Origin: Ypsolopha sequella
Lineage: Eukaryota; Arthropoda; Insecta; Lepidoptera; Ypsolophidae
Direction of reading: 5' to 3'
Assembly: GCA_934047225.1 (NCBI GenBank)
Contig: OW203990.1
Location: 23,291,045 to 23,355,044 of the forward strand
Length of the DNA stretch: 64,000 bases
Numbering within the stretch: position 1 is the stretch's first letter; every line of letters starts with the position of its first letter. The notes under the pieces are model-generated. The model was given only the letters and a program-made list of their open reading frames with translations. It had not been told where the DNA came from and searched no databases. A program made the translations under genes and the position numbers. Shown piece after piece: positions 43,720 through 53,945 of the stretch.

Positions 43720-44757
43720 AATTGTGCTGGTAGTGCTACTTCATTTGTAATCTAATTATGTATAAAAAATAATGTATTCACTTATAAAAAAGATTAATTC
43801 ATTGAAAATTCAAATTAGGTAATGTGAATTTTCTTGGAATCTTTTAAATCTGCCAAAATCTGCCTCTTTTGTAAATCGTCAGCATGGTCTGAAACAGACA
43901 AAGTTTTAGAGCGAAATCTGCCACAAATGGTCACACACTTTTGTTTCAACCGCGCGCCTTCCCGTGCACCGCCGCCGCCGCCGCGCCGCGCCGCCTGAAG
44001 CCTAAGTCAATGCTCGACTTTCGACGTAAGTACCATGTGGGGACGCCAATGACGTCAAGGACCTGCTCCACTTCGGGTATAGTTAGGAGATCACATCTTC
44101 GAGTGACCACCACTAAATGTAAATTTGAGTAAACTAATTAAACTGTACTCTAGGAAAAACTGGTATAAACTACTCTAGGAGCCAGTCGCTCAAACTAAAC
44201 AAAATTTTCGCTTAATAAATAAATTTTTATAATTTATGTTCATGTTTTAATCTTGAGATTCAAGTTCGATCCTCGGTCGGGTATGTGTCTAGTATTTGTT
44301 CTTACTTATAAAGGAAAAGGTGAAGGAAAACATTGTAAGGAAACCTGCATGCCGTAAAAAGCGTTTATTTGTGGCTGAAGTACGGCGATAGGGCGTCGCT
44401 ACTTATCAAGTTAAACAGTTCACACTCGGGGCACCTTTGCCATCCCCTCGGGGATTCATGTCGTGACGATAAATTTATACTTATTTAGAACATTCTAGTT
44501 CGCTGTATCTTATTGTTGGTTTTGGTAAATAAACAGGGGGGTATATTTATTCTTGTAGATGTAGTATAAAGCACTATGTACAACCTGGAAGAAAGTGCGA
44601 TTCCAAAGTCGTGTGTATTAAACTACCGCTCGTTGGTGATCGGCCCCTTTCTTTCCTCGGTGAACAATGTATTATTAATTGTTTTTTAATAATAAATAAT
44701 TGTTTTGTTTAGTTTTTTCAAAGTAAATAAGTATTCTCTTCTAAGTATTCTATATCT
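43720..44757. other. Spacer with GC-rich exon-like patch
   Basis: 43945-44035 is GC-rich with a cgccgc repeat and ends in a good donor (ttcgac|gtaagt at 44029/44030). An open frame covers it. 44560-44675 is a dispersed repeat (copies at 61660-61800 and, reversed, 54490-54600). Confidence 0.35.
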
Positions 44758-45345
44758 ACCGTGTTACTACAAAACGGTGTTTAAATTTAGACAGTGTTTA
44801 AATCTGTTGTTAATTTGTGGATATATTAATAATTTGCAATATTCCGCTAAACACTCTTACCATGCTATTCAAAATGCAGACTCAAGCACCGCCCGCCCTC
44901 CCGCATAACACATGCACAAGCAAATCAAACAATACGTGCACAAAATAAAGCAATCTTAAATAACAAGCAAGAAAACTTATCGACACGTGTTTCGCCTCTA
45001 AACGAGGCATCCTCGGGATGTGTAGTCCGCCCGACCGCTCGATAGCAAAATTAAAATGATTGCTTTATTTTGTGCTCGTACTGCTTGCTTTGCTTGTGCA
45101 TGTGTTATGCGGGAGGGCGGGCGGTGCTTGAGTCTGCATTTTGAATAGCATGGTAAGAGTGTTTAGCGGAATATTGCAAATTATTAATATATCCAAAAAA
45201 TTCATGATGGACTTCCGCAAAGTAACGCCTTTTTCAATAAATTGAAATCTGTTGTTGTCGCCTTTTCTTTCATATTGTAAAAGAGTGGCAGCAACAGATT
45301 TAAACACTGTCTAAAGTTAAACACCGTTTTGTAGTTACACCGCTA
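44758..45345. mobile_element. Long nested foldback element
   Basis: Outer ends gtgttactacaaaacgg and ccgttttgtagttacac, as in 10233-10387. Inside, 44818-44925 pairs with 45090-45198 with almost no mismatch over about 108 bases. The remaining loop also has gcaatc/gattgc ends and a cctctaaacgaggc hairpin. No transposase. Confidence 0.85.
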
Positions 45346-45529
45346 ATGTCAAACTGTTTTCTTCATACCTTCGTTAATATTTAAATGATTGTGTTTTGTT
45401 TGTACTTTGGTATACCAGATTACTGAAAATTGTATAACGATAAAGGTTATGATAAAAATTTCTTTTCTGAATATGTTTACAACTGCACTTACCTTTATAA
45501 CATTAACAATTTTTATATTTATGTTGTAG

Positions 45530-45720
45530 CTCCAATATTCGGGACAACCAAGGCTGGAAACCCTGTCATCGAAATAGGCCAATATAGGTTCAACCGCGTG
45601 ATGAGCTGCAGAGGTCCCAAGATCCGCTGGGTTTGTGTCAGGACTCCTAGAGGATGCAGAGCTGGACTCACTACACTTGATAACATCATCATTAAGACTA
45701 CAAACATGCATAATCATTAA
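45530..45720 (+). CDS. mod(mdg4): FLYWCH 3' terminal exon C22
   Basis: Acceptor tatttatgttgtag ends at 45529, phase 1. It codes 62 residues, ending MHNH then TAA. Domain: TTKAGNPVIEIGQYRFNR, IRWVC, GCRAGLTTLDN, HNH. It is closest to C26 and C27 (PIF start, YRFNR) and to C10. Ligands all present. Confidence 0.87.
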
Positions 45721-45769
45721 CATTTAATATTAAAATTTGTTTGAAGAAACCATCACTTTCATTCAGCAT

Positions 45770-46170
45770 GTTGACAGGGCGATCCGTTTGGACCGGCCAT
45801 TTTTAGCTTGACTATCCACCCAGGGTCCAGTATGTGGCACTTGCATGACAGCACTATAGGGGGCGAAACGACATCAGAACTCAGTAAATTAAAGATATTA
45901 GCTGAAAACTTTGAAAATATTGGTCTAACACTCAACTATTCAAAACGAAAAAGTCGACATTATTTCAAAATTTTATGCACGTGCACCAAACGTAATGAAT
46001 TTAGATAATTTCCCATGATTCCCGTAACAGATGATACTGGTACAGCAGTATTTTGTGGTTACAATAATCAAGAATCTGAAATAAATGAACCTGTCAGAGA
46101 TATCAGCGAATGGTTAAAACGTAAGTTTGAAAGTAAATATGGATTAGACGAAAATTATGCAATTTAGACA
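45770..46170 (+). pseudogene. Reverse transcriptase fragment
   Basis: It reads GRSVWTGHF-like in one frame and GDPFGPAIFSL in another, then WHLHDSTIGGE (catalytic box changed to LHDS) and LAENFENIGLTLNYSK. This order is the palm region of a reverse transcriptase found in insect repeats. Broken by stops near 46006 and 46166. Confidence 0.6.
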
Positions 46171-46195
46171 AAGTGTCACACCAGGTCCTCTAAAA

Positions 46196-46325
46196 AGCCG
46201 CTTTGGATGTATCATATAATGATTCCGTTCTAATGCCGTCTCTTTTGCACGCGTGAAAAAACTCTAACTCCATCCTATTTTCAAATCATTTTATGACTCA
46301 CCCAAGTCAGCTTTTTTAGATCCTC
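46196..46325. repeat. Inverted copy of 22352-22465
   Basis: ctcttttgcacgcgtgaaaa and the cccaagtcagcttttttaga blocks match the first copy reversed. Confidence 0.65.
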
Positions 46326-46398
46326 AGGTTCAATTGACATTTCATACTTGATTAAAAAACTTCACGATACTAACATAAATAAGTTAACCTGGACATAT

Positions 46399-46653
46399 AC
46401 AACGTGTAACAGAAAGGCGTAACCATATTTGAAGAGCTTATTGAGTCAATGGTATAGAGCAACTTTGACTATGGAACAAAAACTGTATCTCAAAAAAAAA
46501 AATCGACTGTTTCATAGAAAGCCGCTCGGCCGACATGTTTGAAAGAGCAGATTTTTTTGAGATTTCAGGGTTGGCTCCATAGTAAAAGTTGTTCTATAGC
46601 ATGGTCTGAATAAGCTCTTCAAATATGGTTACACCTTTCTGTTACACGTTGTA
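46399..46653. mobile_element. Hairpin element, family B
   Basis: Ends tacaacgtgtaacagaaagg and cctttctgttacacgttgt-type. Inner parts share gatttcagggttgg with 40809-40986. Confidence 0.75.
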
Positions 46654-46719
46654 TAATTGACTATCTATGTAAAAAATTATACCAATTCTCATACGCGCTT
46701 TATACGTTGGTAAAGGTAG

Positions 46720-47115
46720 TTAATTTAAAAGCAGTACTTGACTATGGCTATGTAGACTCGAAGATTAGATACGGTTTGGTATTCTGGGGCAACCCGGTAG
46801 ATAGAGACAGAGAAGAAGCTTTTAAAGCCCAAAAGAGATGCGTAAGAAATTAAAAAACTACGACAGTAAAGCTTATTATATTGAGCTTGGAATTCTTGCC
46901 TTAGCGTGTTGTTCACAGTGTCCAAAATTAACTGTCATTTTTTCCAAACTTCCAAAGTGAAAGATGGTATTCTTCTCTCTTCTCAAAAACTGATATTTTA
47001 TAAAAACGTGTACTATATAGGTAGGAATGGGTTCCAAACTAACCGCTATACCTGAAAACATCGAAAACATAAACAAATTTAAAACAGACTTCAAAAAAAT
47101 TCTTTCTATATAGCT
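46720..47115 (+). pseudogene. LINE reverse transcriptase C-terminal remnant
   Basis: The frame shows YVDSKIRYGLVFWGN, AFKAQKRCVRN, then after stops KFKTDFKKI near 47080. This order is the usual end of LINE reverse transcriptases. Confidence 0.65.
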
Positions 47116-47517
47116 AATTTTATTATATTATAAAGGTGTATTTAGAAGGTGACTCAATAATGCAAAGGTGAAGCACATCCTATATTGTCTAGTTTTAAGA
47201 CTCCATATTGTGACATGCATGATACTAACTAAGACAACTATTTTATTACAATGGACGAGATGGAAATATCAGTGTAGTTTTTATAGTAACTGATTAATTA
47301 TAACGGCCAAAATACAACGTTTAGCTAAGACAACTTTTAACAATAGTTCGTTATATGCATAAACATATTTTACCTGAGTGTAAGTAGATGCTGATTTTTA
47401 GGCTACTATAGATAGCACGTACTCGACAAAACAAGATACCAAAAACTGCTGTATTTTATCGCTCCTTTTACAATTTTTGTGGCTCGATAACATAGTAATT
47501 TAGGACACTTATTTCAG
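47116..47517. other. Spacer before H2, nothing recognised
   Basis: AT-rich, no repeat ends seen. Confidence 0.35.
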
Positions 47518-47753
47518 GTAATCAGGCCTATGGCCATATTGGCCATCATTGGCTCGCAGGCCTGGTTGATATCAAGCGGAAAATGCTGTGGGATAAAGAT
47601 AGCATGATACAAGCTGTAAAGGAAGTACGAGCTAGAAATATGGGGCTGAAGAGAGCGAGTGCTCTGTACTCGGTACCGAGGTCGACGCTGCGGAATTATG
47701 TGAACTCTGAGAAACCTTCTGATGAGATACTGAACAAAAAATTTAAACTATGA
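47518..47753 (+). CDS. HTH_psq 3' terminal exon candidate H2
   Basis: Acceptor acacttatttcag ends at 47517, phase 1. It codes 77 residues to TGA. A second acceptor (ggctcgcag) ends at 47559, also in phase, giving 64 residues. From about residue 20 the sequence forms a pipsqueak-type helix-turn-helix: LWDKDSMIQAVKEVR, GLKRASALYSVP and STLRNYVNSEKP. There is no FLYWCH finger and no transposase body downstream. If joined to the shared exon it would make a BTB-HTH_psq protein, the domain pair known from pipsqueak and other BTB regulators in insects. The frame has no internal stop and keeps the conserved hydrophobic pattern, which supports selection. A remnant of a pogo-type transposase head is the alternative. 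Confidence 0.7.
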
Positions 47754-48238
47754 CAACTTTATGTATGCCAAAAGCTTGGGTTTTATTATAATATAGATCC
47801 CTAATCTGTTTTTCCTTTGGGTTTATTATTTTTCAAAATACAGCCTGATATTTCTATACATGTTCTCTTTTTCTTTTTTTCTCCTGCTCATTTGCATTAG
47901 AAGTCCTTAGGGCTGTAGCCTTAATTTTTTGATAGGAACTAGTGGATATTTTAGATTATATAACGGCCATTTTGTAATAAAAGTATATTTCCAATATCCT
48001 AGCCCTAAGAACAGATTACAATCTTGGTGTGTAAAATATATATTAAATTCAAAGATTTTAGAATACTTTATGATGGCCGCTGGTTCTTATCAAAAAATTA
48101 AAGCTAAGGCCTAAAGGAGTGTGTAAAAATTGTGTAAACGGTTATTTATTTTTTTCAAATTTGTTTATTTGTTCTTTATCTTTGTCTATTCTTATTTGCA
48201 ATATTTCATTTTCTTCAGTTTATCTTTTCTTCTTCCAG
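47754..48238. other. Spacer H2-C23
   Basis: An imperfect inverted repeat joins about 47900-47960 and 48070-48115 (cttagggctgtagccttaa-like ends against ttaaagctaaggcctaaag). No gene. The last 90 bases are a long pyrimidine-rich tract before C23. Confidence 0.45.
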
Positions 48239-48429
48239 TTCCTATCTTTGCTACGACTCGCTATGGGAGGCTAATGATCTTAGTAGGTAAAGATAAGTTT
48301 TGGCAACGTAGTACCGCTTTCCAAGGTCAAGGGAAGACTTGGGGATGCAGCTTTAGGAAGTGCAAAGCTAGCATTATCACAAATAAACATAATATTATCG
48401 TTAAAACTCTACACGAGCACAACCATTAG
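48239..48429 (+). CDS. mod(mdg4): FLYWCH 3' terminal exon C23
   Basis: Acceptor ttttcttcttccag ends at 48238 after a very strong pyrimidine tract, phase 1. It codes 62 residues, ending HEHNH then TAG. Domain: TTRYGRLMILVGKDKFWQ, KTWGC, FRKCKASIIT, HEHNH. The segment between the two cysteines is short (C-SFRK-C, four residues against the usual seven or eight), so the finger's first loop is compressed. AATAAA at 48521-48526. Confidence 0.86.
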
Positions 48430-48756
48430 TGAGCACAAATATAAAGTTAGATTTAAGTTAATATTTTGTAAGCTGCGACTTGTTGAAAGTTTTTATATTG
48501 GAAACAAAAAAAGTTTTTGAAATAAACTTTAAAGATGAATGTTTAAATATTGAAATAACTTTTAAGACAATTACTTTTGCCACATGATCTCACGAAGTCA
48601 GTGTTTTATTAGTATGAGAGAGATCACGCGGTAAAATAATATACGATGATAGCTGAAAAGTTATTTTTTCCTTTAAAGACAGTATATTTCTCAAAAACGT
48701 TCCATTAATTATATTTACTGTTAAGTTTTTTGTTAAATTTATTTTAAAATAAAACT

Positions 48757-48916
48757 AGTACTGTACTCTCAAAGTAATAATGCGCATTCAAATCTTCGCC
48801 ACTGTTCGGCAATGTTCGTATTTCCTTACACTTTCTATACAATCAATAAGGTCACGTGGTACGTCCGGTCGCTCGGCTATATATTTGTATGCGCATTATT
48901 ACTTTGAGAGTACTGT
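48757..48916. mobile_element. Small MITE
   Basis: actctcaaagtaataatgcg at the left pairs with cgcattattactttgagagt at the right, 23 bases without mismatch plus diverged outer bases. About 160 bases. Confidence 0.8.
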
Positions 48917-49040
48917 AAGTTAATTGTTTTCTCCTAAAGAAGAACTGCTGACTCACAATCGTACCAATGAAGGACTGATTAGTCAATAAGTATTACAAGC
49001 TTAGTACAAAGTTAGCAATTTAAGCTGTTATAAAAATATT

Positions 49041-49409
49041 CAAGGTTAAATGTCAGTCGTTCGGTACAAAGTGCACAACTTAACTTTGTTTTTCTTATTA
49101 AGAAGTTAAAAGTGAAAAAGATATTGATTGGTCTTTGGCAATTATCGCCAATAGTTGAAAATAAGTTAGTTTTATGAATCAACAGCCTGAAATTTAACGC
49201 ACAATTAGCCATGATTTTGTCGAAACAAACTTAAAACAGCATTTTGAGCTTGTTTGGACAAGATCGTAACTAATTATGCATTTTATCTCAAACTGTTGAT
49301 TTGTAATAAATACTAAATTACACAATATCTTTTTTACTTTTAACTTCTTAACAAGAAAAACAAAGTTAATTTGTGCACTTTGTACCGAACGACTGACGTT
49401 TCACCTTAA
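49041..49409. mobile_element. Foldback element with about 85-bp arms
   Basis: 49041-49125 (gtcagtcgttcggtacaaag and on) pairs with 49324-49409 (ctttgtaccgaacgactgac). The minus-strand frame inside has no domain. Confidence 0.8.
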
Positions 49410-49977
49410 TGATAATTTTACTTACATATGTTATGATCTCACTAAAGTTATGGAGAACTGTTTTAGTTGAATAAGTTATAAACATTTTTTTGTTATTTTT
49501 CAATCTTTTGGTTTTTTGAATAAGTTTCTATTTTTCCCTAGGAAACTTTTTTGTAGAAAGCAAACGAAATGTTTTTCTACAATATTTTTCAATATTTGTA
49601 TAACGTGTGGTATAGAAATGACGTGGTAAGAATGTTAAAAAGTAAACTTCCGATTTAGGATGTAACCAAAATACTTTGAAGAAAATGACCTAGCCTTGTC
49701 CAGAGAATTTATTTAATAGATAAATAAGTTTCAATATAAATTTTTTGTTAATTTTCGGCTTCGTCATTATATGATTAAAACTCTGTTTAAAAAAAATTTA
49801 TCTTTGACAAAGTGTCCGTTGATTTATTAATAATAGCTTTTAATTAAACGTTCCTTTGTTTTATTTAAACAAATTGCATGTTTACTTAGAAATGTACATT
49901 TTCAGTTTCTAGTAGCTATTTTGTTGAAATTAAAAACCGTTCGTAATTTATTTTAATATATTTAATTTTGTCCACAG
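49410..49977. other. Spacer before C24, nothing recognised
   Basis: AT-rich intron-like DNA. Confidence 0.35.
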
Positions 49978-50390
49978 AAGCGGTATTTGGTGTATCAAAG
50001 AGAGGGAAAAAACTCCTCTTTCTACGCGGGTATCCCTTCAACTTCGATCATATCAGCAAGAAAGGTGTGACACGCTGGAGGTGCACACAGAAATGTAAAG
50101 GGTGTAGAGCATCTCTGCACACTGAAAACAACACAATTATTAAAATATTCTTTGAGCATAACCATTCCATCCCTACCGGAAGATTCAAAAAAAGAAAACC
50201 GATTATCCAACCAACCACCGACCCAGCTACTCAACCAGCCATCCAACCAACCACCCAACCAGCTACTCAAGAAGCGCCGCCGCAGCCAGAAACACCAACT
50301 GACAAGACTACAGAACAAGGACAAACTCCTCTAAACGTAGAAAATAAAACAGAAATGACTGAAGTCACCGTAAAGATAGAAAGAGAATAA
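49978..50390 (+). CDS. mod(mdg4): FLYWCH 3' terminal exon C24 with Pro/Thr/Gln-rich tail
   Basis: Acceptor ttttgtccacag ends at 49977, phase 1. It codes 136 residues to TAA, the longest cassette here. The finger occupies the first 63: SKRGKKLLFLRGYPFNF, TRWRC, KCKGCRASLHT, FEHNH. A 73-residue tail follows: basic (GRFKKRKP, a possible nuclear localisation signal), then repeats of PTTQPATQ type, then acidic and charged, ending VTVKIERE. The tail looks disordered and could recruit partners. The repeat unit in DNA is about 12 to 24 bases (caaccaaccacc and cagctactcaa types), so its length may vary between individuals. Confidence 0.88.
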
Positions 50391-51814
50391 GATTGCAGTA
50401 CAGAAGGCATGCTATAAAAAGCAGAAATTGTTGAGAGCTGCGCTTGTCACATGAACTTCATTGTTTACAGTAATAAATTAATTTGCTTGTAGAAGATAAG
50501 ATAGAATTTGGTAATACTTAGTGTACTTCTATAGGCATGCATGTTAGTTTCTTTCAATTATGATTATTCTATAAGTTTGTAAGAGTTTTATTGATAGCAT
50601 GCACATTTCGCTACGTGTGATACAACATATAATAATAAGGGTAGTATTTAAACGAGCGAATATAAATTCAAATTTAAGGTACCCAAAATACTGAATATAG
50701 CGTACTAAAATATTAAGCGGGCGAAAGACCGTGGGCGAATAAAAATTTTGAAAACTGCGACTTGAAAATACAAATTCGAGTTGAGTTGAATAGTTCTCAG
50801 GCGAACAGTTTTCTATTTTAGTGACAATTTAATTTTAAGTAATAAAACTAGGAACTTGGCCTCGCTCCGCTCCGCTTTGTTCGGCTCCTTATTTTATCTT
50901 ACATGTAATATTTTGACTTTTGGTGAAATCTTTTCGACTTCATACTTTAAATTCGCCCACTCAGTATTTTTAGTCGCACGCTTTGGTCCGGACACTTGAA
51001 GTCGCTAACTATATTTTTATTCGCCCGATTAATAATTTCCCTAATAATAATAGAAGTTATGGTAATGGATATAATACTTATTAGCTTTTTCCTGCTTAAA
51101 GCTGTTTCCAGCTTGGATGTTATTTTGATAGCTCATTCAGTAGTCTATAAGTTATTCCGGGACCAGTTTCCAACTCAGAAAAATGCAACAAAATATGTCT
51201 GCTTTTAAAGTTAACAGAAAAAGAACACAGACACGAACATACTAAAAATACTAAAGACGTATCATTGGTCTCGGGACAATATCAATAAGCTATATAATCA
51301 CTTTTGAGAATAAATAAGATAAAATGTACTAAAACGAACTTTTAACAATTTTATTTTTAGTATAAGTAAAGTTAGCAGATAGTCAAGTGATTGTTGACAA
51401 GACCTGAAAATTATAAAAAAAAACCATACCCACAGAACTGTATAGTTTAGTATAGAACTGTATAGTTCTGTGACCATACCCGTGTCAGGTAAAGTTACTG
51501 TCAACATTTGCTAGACAGACTCTATGGATATGTATGTAGAGCACAGACCACCTGTGGGTATTACGTACGTAGTTTTAATTACTTATATTACAACCTAAAA
51601 ATGGCTTGAATTATGTCTTAATGTAACTTAGTAATTAATCTATCAACTTGTACTCTTTTCTTTAATAAATAACATGTATACGCATCTATGATTTAATAGT
51701 CACCTATGGTATCCAATGATTAAATAAACATCTCAAATATAAACCATAGTAATTTCAAATTATGAAAACGCCTTTTGCATTACTGTATGTCTAAACTAAA
51801 GATTTCAATTTCAG
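50391..51814. other. Spacer C24-C25
   Basis: No gene. 50855-50890 is a reversed copy of the gagcggagcg repeat from 250-288. 51420-51500 has short repeats of agaactgtatagt and a cccgtgtcaggtaaa block also at 54665. Confidence 0.4.
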
Positions 51815-52083
51815 GACCGGTATTTTTCAATACAAGCCGTGGTCATTTGGGACTGATGTTGCGAGGGTACCGGTACAACATGGACTTAGGCAACTCTCGA
51901 GGAGGGAAATGTAGATGGAGGTGCACTCACAGGAATAAGGGGTGCCATGCTGCGTGCTACACTGTTGATAACAATCTCCTCAAGACCATCAAGTTTCATA
52001 ATCATGCACCCTCTTCAGGCTATGGACCTTTAAGACCTTTACAACTATTGGTTAGTCGCTTCGGAAACGATTATTTGATATAA
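51815..52083 (+). CDS. mod(mdg4): FLYWCH 3' terminal exon C25
   Basis: Acceptor gatttcaatttcag ends at 51814, phase 1. It codes 88 residues to TAA. Domain: TSRGHLGLMLRGYRYNMD, CRWRC, GCHAACYT, KFHNH, then a 26-residue tail (APSSGYGPLRPLQLLVSRF and on). An extra Cys before W (KCRWRC) and Cys after the core (AACYT) are unusual. The first strand is richer in Leu/Met than its relatives. AATAAA at 52222-52227. Confidence 0.87.
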
Positions 52084-52960
52084 TCCCGCAATAACTTTTG
52101 ACGTGTAATTTTATATAATATATATTTAATAATCAAGTCAAATTTATAAATAATTTTATTCATCCTGTGTACATTTACTCCTTGTAGGTACAAAACTAAT
52201 CCAATGACATGTCTTGTAAAAAATAAAGTGTTCTGTCTGAATTCGATGTTGCAAATGATTTATGTTTTTATTTCATGGATAGCTTTTTTGAGTTGTTGAT
52301 TTTCATATTTTTATTTTTCTTCCATAGTCTCGTATTTCATCTTTATTATTAATTTCATCCTCTTTCAAAGTATCCTCAATTGTCACTTTTATAACTTAAA
52401 AGGCAGATTTTTAGATAAAGGAATTTTTAAATTATCTCGTAATAGAAAACCACATAACTGGAAAATACTGGTTACATAAATGTTTGTGTGTAATAAGTGT
52501 CCAAAGTTTCTCGAGCACGTTGAAAATGGCGCACATTGTCACTGAACAAACAGATCATAACATGTTATTTCCGATTTAAATAAACTAGTAGTTCGACCCG
52601 AACTGTGAACACGCGATTCGATCTTGACCGATTTGGCTGATGTTCAAACTTATTTTTTTTTGTCCCATTTACTCTTCTACCAAATTTTATGACGTTGCGA
52701 TCAACGATACTTCGCTTCGTTCGCTTCGCTCACTCGTTCAATGAAGAGAAAAGGCCAGTGGCCGTGACTAGCTGTATCGCCCCAAAACATTTTTCTGGAA
52801 TTGGAAAACCTATGGCACGCATTTATAGCTTTGATTGCTAACAATCGCTTCTTACTGGACGCCTGCGTCTTATTAGGAACCCATCTGCAAAATTTCAAGT
52901 TTAAATTTATTTCTATACAAGGTATGAATAAATATAACCTTAGCTATATAAGCTTTTTAT
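52084..52960. other. Spacer, repeat fragments
   Basis: 52690-52920 holds a block (ctgcaaaatttcaagttta) also present at 56060-56080 upstream of C27. No coding domain. Confidence 0.4.
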
Positions 52961-53129
52961 TTGTAGTTTTAAGTAATTATACTAGTTAAAAAAAGACAAA
53001 CTTTATATTTTTTCGAAATATTTCGGCCTCATCAGTGAGGCCGTCATCAGTCGAGTTGACAGGTAAAAATTATAAAAAAATATATATGAAAACAAGTTGG
53101 TACAGTCTGAAAAATGATAGGAACTATTT

Positions 53130-53164
<35 letters not shown>

Positions 53165-53265
53165 TGATGAAAGAAAGGTGGTAAAATAAAAAAAGAAAAG
53201 AAAAGAAGAAAGAAAGAAAGAAACTGTTTCTTTTCTTTTTTTATTTTACCACCTTTCTTTCATCA

Positions 53266-53300
<35 letters not shown>

Positions 53301-53470
53301 AAATAGTTCCTATCATTTTTCAGACTGTACCAACTTGTTTTCATATATATTTTTTTATAATTTTTACCTGTCAACTCGACTGATGACGGCCTCACTGATG
53401 AGGCCGAAATATTTCGAAAAAATATAAAGTTTGTCTTTTTTTAACTAGTATAATTACTTAAAACTACAAA
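52961..53470. mobile_element. Near-perfect 510-bp palindrome
   Basis: 52961-53222 and 53225-53470 pair almost base for base, including a 30-base A run opposite a T run and an aaagaaagaaag tract opposite its complement. The centre has almost no loop. Ends carry ttcgaaatatttcggcc and gccgtcatcagtcgag, related to the foldback at 5490-6431. It may be a real foldback element. A perfect palindrome with homopolymers can also come from a sequencing or assembly artefact. Confidence 0.8.
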
Positions 53471-53532
53471 TTTCTATACAAGGCATAGTTTCAGAGATTT
53501 TGAGCGAGTAAGTGGTATTTCGCTTTCACTTT

Positions 53533-53645
53533 AGTTACACACACATATATAATATATATGTGTGTGTAACTAAAGTATACGGATTTTTAAATGAAATTAT
53601 ATATATATTATATATATAATTTCATTTAAAAATCCGTATGCTATT
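53533..53645. repeat. Two adjacent AT-rich palindromes
   Basis: 53533-53572 (agttacacacacatat and its complement) and 53576-53640 (atacggatttttaaatg and its complement around an atatat core). Could extrude as cruciforms. They lie 100-200 bases before the C26 acceptor. Confidence 0.8.
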
Positions 53646-53748
53646 TTTTAAATATCTAGTATTTATTTATTAAAAAAGTATCCTCTCAATGAAGCTAAGA
53701 CTAAAAGCTTTTTTGGTGTTGACGTGAAAAAATTGTTTTATATTACAG

Positions 53749-53945
53749 AGCCAATATTCCTGCCCTCAAGGAATGGTACAGCTAACGCGGTAATTCAGAT
53801 CGGACGGTACAGGTTCAACCGGTGGTGCCGCAGCCAGGGACCTAGAGCGAGGTGGACCTGCGTCAAGGTGCAATCCCTTCGGTGTCCAGCCAGACTTATC
53901 ACTATTGACAACGATATTATTAAGTCGACACCTCATAATCATTAG
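53749..53945 (+). CDS. mod(mdg4): FLYWCH 3' terminal exon C26
   Basis: Acceptor gttttatattacag ends at 53748, phase 1. It codes 64 residues, ending TPHNH then TAG. Domain: SRNGTANAVIQIGRYRFNR (two extra residues before the strand), ARWTC, LRCPARL, TIDND, HNH. C27 differs by only a few residues. Higher GC in the exon than around it suggests constraint. Confidence 0.87.

Noticed and set aside
45808..46008. Small host gene
   Set aside because: The peptide matches the palm region of a reverse transcriptase and the frame is broken on both sides.
53124..53300. Homopolymer runs as poly(A) tails of retroposed RNAs
   Set aside because: The A run and the T run are the two arms of one palindrome, not independent tails.
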